From: Microcaldota archaeon
Lineage (GTDB): Archaea; Micrarchaeota; Micrarchaeia; Micrarchaeales; Micrarchaeaceae
Reading direction: 5' to 3'
Assembly (NCBI GenBank): GCA_027365215.1
Contig: DAHXNT010000024.1
Span: 1 to 8,202 of the forward strand
Length of the DNA stretch: 8,202 bases
This document shows, piece by piece, positions 6,243-8,202 of the stretch. The stretch's first letter is position 1; each line of letters opens with the position of its first letter. The position numbers and the translations under genes are program-made. The notes under the pieces are model-generated. The model was given only the letters and a program-made list of their open reading frames with translations. It was not told where the DNA came from and did no database searches.

Positions 6243-7332
6243 GGAGGCTTCGCAGAAGCCCGTGAACCTGGTCACAGGAGCCAGCTCCGACCTCGGCAGG
6301 CTTCTGGCCCAAAAGCTGATGGGGCGCGGGGAGGAGGTGCGCGTTCTGCTCTCGAAGCATCCGCAGGAGAGTGACGAATGGTCCAGCCTGCCAAAGGGCG
6401 TGAGGCTGTACGTCGCGGACCTCACGCTGAAGAAGGAGACTGATTTTGAGGAGCTGAAGAGCGCGTGCAAAGGCGTCAACAGGATATTTCACATAGCGGG
6501 CGCCATATACAACTACCAGAACAGCTACGAGAAGCTCGTAGACGTGAACGTCTACGGCACGGAGAACCTGCTCAAGGCGTACCTGGATGCCAACCCCTCA
6601 CAGGACGCGAAAATGCATTTCATATACGCGAGCAGCGTGACGGTATATGGGTACAGAAGGAAGGGCGAGGTGCTCACCGAGGAGGCGGAGCTGAAGCCGA
6701 AGAGCCCGTACTCGCAGAGTAAGAAGTTGGCCGAGGAGGTAATCAACATATACTGCGAGGAGAACCCGAGGATCACGAACACCATACTGAGGCTTGCGAC
6801 CCTCTATGGATCGCCGCGCTACAACACGTCCATATTCAAGATGTTCAAGATGATTAAGGAAAACAGGTTCGCCATGATAGGCGACGGCAGCAACGCGCTA
6901 ACGTTCGTAAGCAGCAGCGATGCGGTGAATGCCATGCTGCTCGCGGCGGACAGCATGGTCTCGAGAAACAGGGTCTACAACATAACCGACGGCAAGCCGC
7001 ACGAGCTCAGGAAGCTCATAAAGAGCGCGGCCGAGCTGATGGACAAGGCAATGCCAAAGAAGAAGGTTAGCCCGATAATAGCAAGGCTCGGAAGGAGGAT
7101 AGCAGGCATAAACTACGACGAGTACGAGTTCGTGACCAGCAACCGCGTGGTAAGCATAGAGAGGGCGAGGAAGGAATTGCATTACAGGCCGGAGAGCGAC
7201 GTAGAGGCGGATTCGCCGGAGCTCGTCAGGGAGTTCCTTGCGGAGGGCACGAACCACAACAGCAATCACAACAGCAATCATACCAGCAACCATAACAACA
7301 ACCACGACGCGAACGTTCAAGGGGTAAAGTAA
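6208..7332 (+). CDS. Extended-SDR NAD(P)-dependent epimerase/dehydratase/reductase family protein
   Basis: The product is 374 residues with a Rossmann fold. The dinucleotide loop TGASSDLG is at 23-30, an acidic-strand end VADL at 69-72, the IAGA segment at 96-99, and the catalytic set S142/S143 (YASSVTVYG), Y168 and K172 (YSQSK). The C-terminal half has the usual substrate-domain elements, such as LRLATLYG and FVSSSDAVNAMLLAA. Relatives act on nucleotide sugars, steroids or flavonoid-like substrates; which applies here is not visible. Residues 349-368 form an Asn/His repeat tail, absent from typical members. The ATG at 6208 overlaps the PRODH-like gene by 35 nt and lacks a good ribosome site. 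A GTG at 6262 would give a protein starting MNLVTGASSDLG, closer to family norm, with GAGGAGG 14 nt ahead, so the real start may be there. It is probably co-transcribed with its neighbours. Confidence 0.85.
   Translation: MQTSAQRTTQVEEASQKPVNLVTGASSDLGRLLAQKLMGRGEEVRVLLSKHPQESDEWSSLPKGVRLYVADLTLKKETDFEELKSACKGVNRIFHIAGAIYNYQNSYEKLVDVNVYGTENLLKAYLDANPSQDAKMHFIYASSVTVYGYRRKGEVLTEEAELKPKSPYSQSKKLAEEVINIYCEENPRITNTILRLATLYGSPRYNTSIFKMFKMIKENRFAMIGDGSNALTFVSSSDAVNAMLLAADSMVSRNRVYNITDGKPHELRKLIKSAAELMDKAMPKKKVSPIIARLGRRIAGINYDEYEFVTSNRVVSIERARKELHYRPESDVEADSPELVREFLAEGTNHNSNHNSNHTSNHNNNHDANVQGVK
7252..7311 (+). repeat. 12-nt minisatellite encoding (Asn-His-x-x)5
   Basis: Five in-frame 12-base units, starting AACCACAACAGC, AATCACAACAGC and so on, encode NHNS, NHNS, NHTS, NHNN and NHDA (residues 349-368) at the C-terminus of the SDR protein. 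The units diverge by a few bases, and later ones more. The length is a multiple of three, so unit gain or loss would keep the frame. Confidence 0.85.
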
Positions 7333-7363
7333 GATATCGCTTAATGCTTTCAGGAATGGTAAC

Positions 7364-8188
7364 ATGATTTCAATAGGAAAGACCGAAAAGTACATAAACG
7401 AGCAGCTGGGCGCGAAGGGCGCGCTGCTGTTCTCGCTGATAGATCCGGTGGACTACAGGAGCGACAAGGAGGTCGTCGCGACCGCAAAGGCGGTCACGAA
7501 GGGCGGCACTGACGTGCTGCTGCTTGGAGGTAGCAGCGGTGTGCAGGGCACGATGCTTGACGACGTCACTAGGGAGATAAAAGAGGAGATAGACATACCG
7601 CTCGTGCTATTCCCGGGCAACGTGGCCACGATAACGAAGTACGCCGACGCGATTTACTTCCAGTCATTGCTGAACTCCAGGAACCCGTACTGGCATGCGC
7701 AGGTGCAGATGCTCGGAGCCCCGCTGATAAGGGCTGCAAAGATAGAGCCGCTGCCCGTCGGATACATACTCATAGCTCCAGGAGGCACGGCGGGATGGGT
7801 GGGCGACGCGAACGTCGTGCCGCAGTCGAAGCCGAAGATAGCCGCTGCGCTCGCGCTAACGGGCCAGTACCTCGGCAACAGGTTCATCGTTACCGATACG
7901 GGATCAAACCCGAGGCTGCAGGACCATGGGCCGATACCGCCGGAGATGATACGGGAGGTAAGGAGGGCGATAGACGTGCCGTACATAGTCGGCGGCGGTG
8001 TCATATCCGAGAAGGAGCTCAGGCTCGCCTACCAGAGCGGTGCGGACGCGGTGCAGATAGGCACCGCTTTCGAGAATAGCCGCGGTGCGGAGCTCGCGTA
8101 CAAGAAGGCGAAGATGTTCTCGAGGGTCGCCAGGGAGGAGGGCGCCAAGAAGCTCAAGGGTGTCAAGGGCAGCGACAAAAGGAAGTGA
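7364..8188 (+). CDS. Geranylgeranylglyceryl phosphate synthase (group II-like)
   Basis: The enzyme joins geranylgeranyl diphosphate to sn-glycerol-1-phosphate, forming the first ether bond of archaeal membrane lipids (EC 2.5.1.41). The product is 274 residues, slightly longer than the usual 245-255 because of a Lys-rich tail after about 255. TIM-barrel landmarks are present: LIDP with the Mg-binding D27, LLGGSSGV (53-60), LFPGN (82-86), YFQSLLNSRNPYW (98-110), EPLPVGYILIAPGGTAGWVG (128-147) and PYIVGGGV (206-213). The PGGTAGWVGDAN form is that of the group II enzymes (as in Methanothermobacter and Thermoplasma), not the shorter Archaeoglobus type. One oddity is the glycerol-phosphate segment normally reading YLEAGSG, here VTDTGSN (176-182), so the usual Glu is D178. 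The ATG follows the SDR stop by 31 nt with AGGA at 7352-7355, so it is likely the third gene of the operon. Confidence 0.93.
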   Translation: MISIGKTEKYINEQLGAKGALLFSLIDPVDYRSDKEVVATAKAVTKGGTDVLLLGGSSGVQGTMLDDVTREIKEEIDIPLVLFPGNVATITKYADAIYFQSLLNSRNPYWHAQVQMLGAPLIRAAKIEPLPVGYILIAPGGTAGWVGDANVVPQSKPKIAAALALTGQYLGNRFIVTDTGSNPRLQDHGPIPPEMIREVRRAIDVPYIVGGGVISEKELRLAYQSGADAVQIGTAFENSRGAELAYKKAKMFSRVAREEGAKKLKGVKGSDKRK

Positions 8189-8202
8189 GGATTCCTGCTT
8201 CC

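Overview
The window looks like a chromosomal segment of an archaeon. The clearest evidence is a full geranylgeranylglyceryl phosphate synthase (7364-8188), the enzyme that makes the first ether bond of archaeal membrane lipids. Other support comes from TATA-type promoters about 26-28 nt ahead of starts, GGTGA-type ribosome binding sites, and heavy use of AGG (Arg) and ATA (Ile) codons. The mix of short intergenic gaps, unrecognised coiled-coil/helix-turn-helix proteins and a group II-like lipid synthase would fit a DPANN lineage such as Micrarchaeota, or a Thermoplasmata relative. That placement is inference and cannot be proved from this sequence.

Layout. (1) 1-1055, minus strand: a regulator with an AsnC/Lrp-type helix-turn-helix and an effector-like domain, running off the left edge and probably translated from a leaderless transcript. 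(2) 1056-1437: an AT-rich control region with a TATA box, palindromic sequences, and a 112-nt segment (1267-1378) that folds on paper into a compact three-way junction and is followed by a T-rich run. This is either a free non-coding RNA or the structured leader of the next gene. (3) 1438-2289 and 2429-4705, plus strand: two unrecognised proteins, each carrying a helix-turn-helix at or near its C-terminus. The second is a 758-residue coiled-coil protein. Between them is an AT-rich spacer with a perfect 16-nt direct repeat. (4) 4814-5116, minus strand: a 100-residue acidic helical protein, divergent from the next block across a TATA-rich spacer. (5) 5262-8188, plus strand: a likely operon of a degenerate proline-dehydrogenase-like protein, an extended-SDR NAD(P)-dependent epimerase/dehydratase/reductase-like protein with an Asn/His-rich tail, and the lipid synthase.

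How the parts may fit together. The right-hand block is metabolic: a TIM-barrel PRODH-like protein, a Rossmann-fold sugar/steroid-type dehydrogenase and a lipid enzyme, with a 35-nt overlap between the first two and a 31-nt gap before the third. The left-hand block is regulatory or structural: three proteins with DNA-binding-type domains surround a structured RNA element. No CRISPR array, tRNA, recognisable rRNA or complete transposon was seen. The items most worth following up are the three-way-junction RNA element at 1267-1378 and the PRODH-like protein with altered substrate-site residues.
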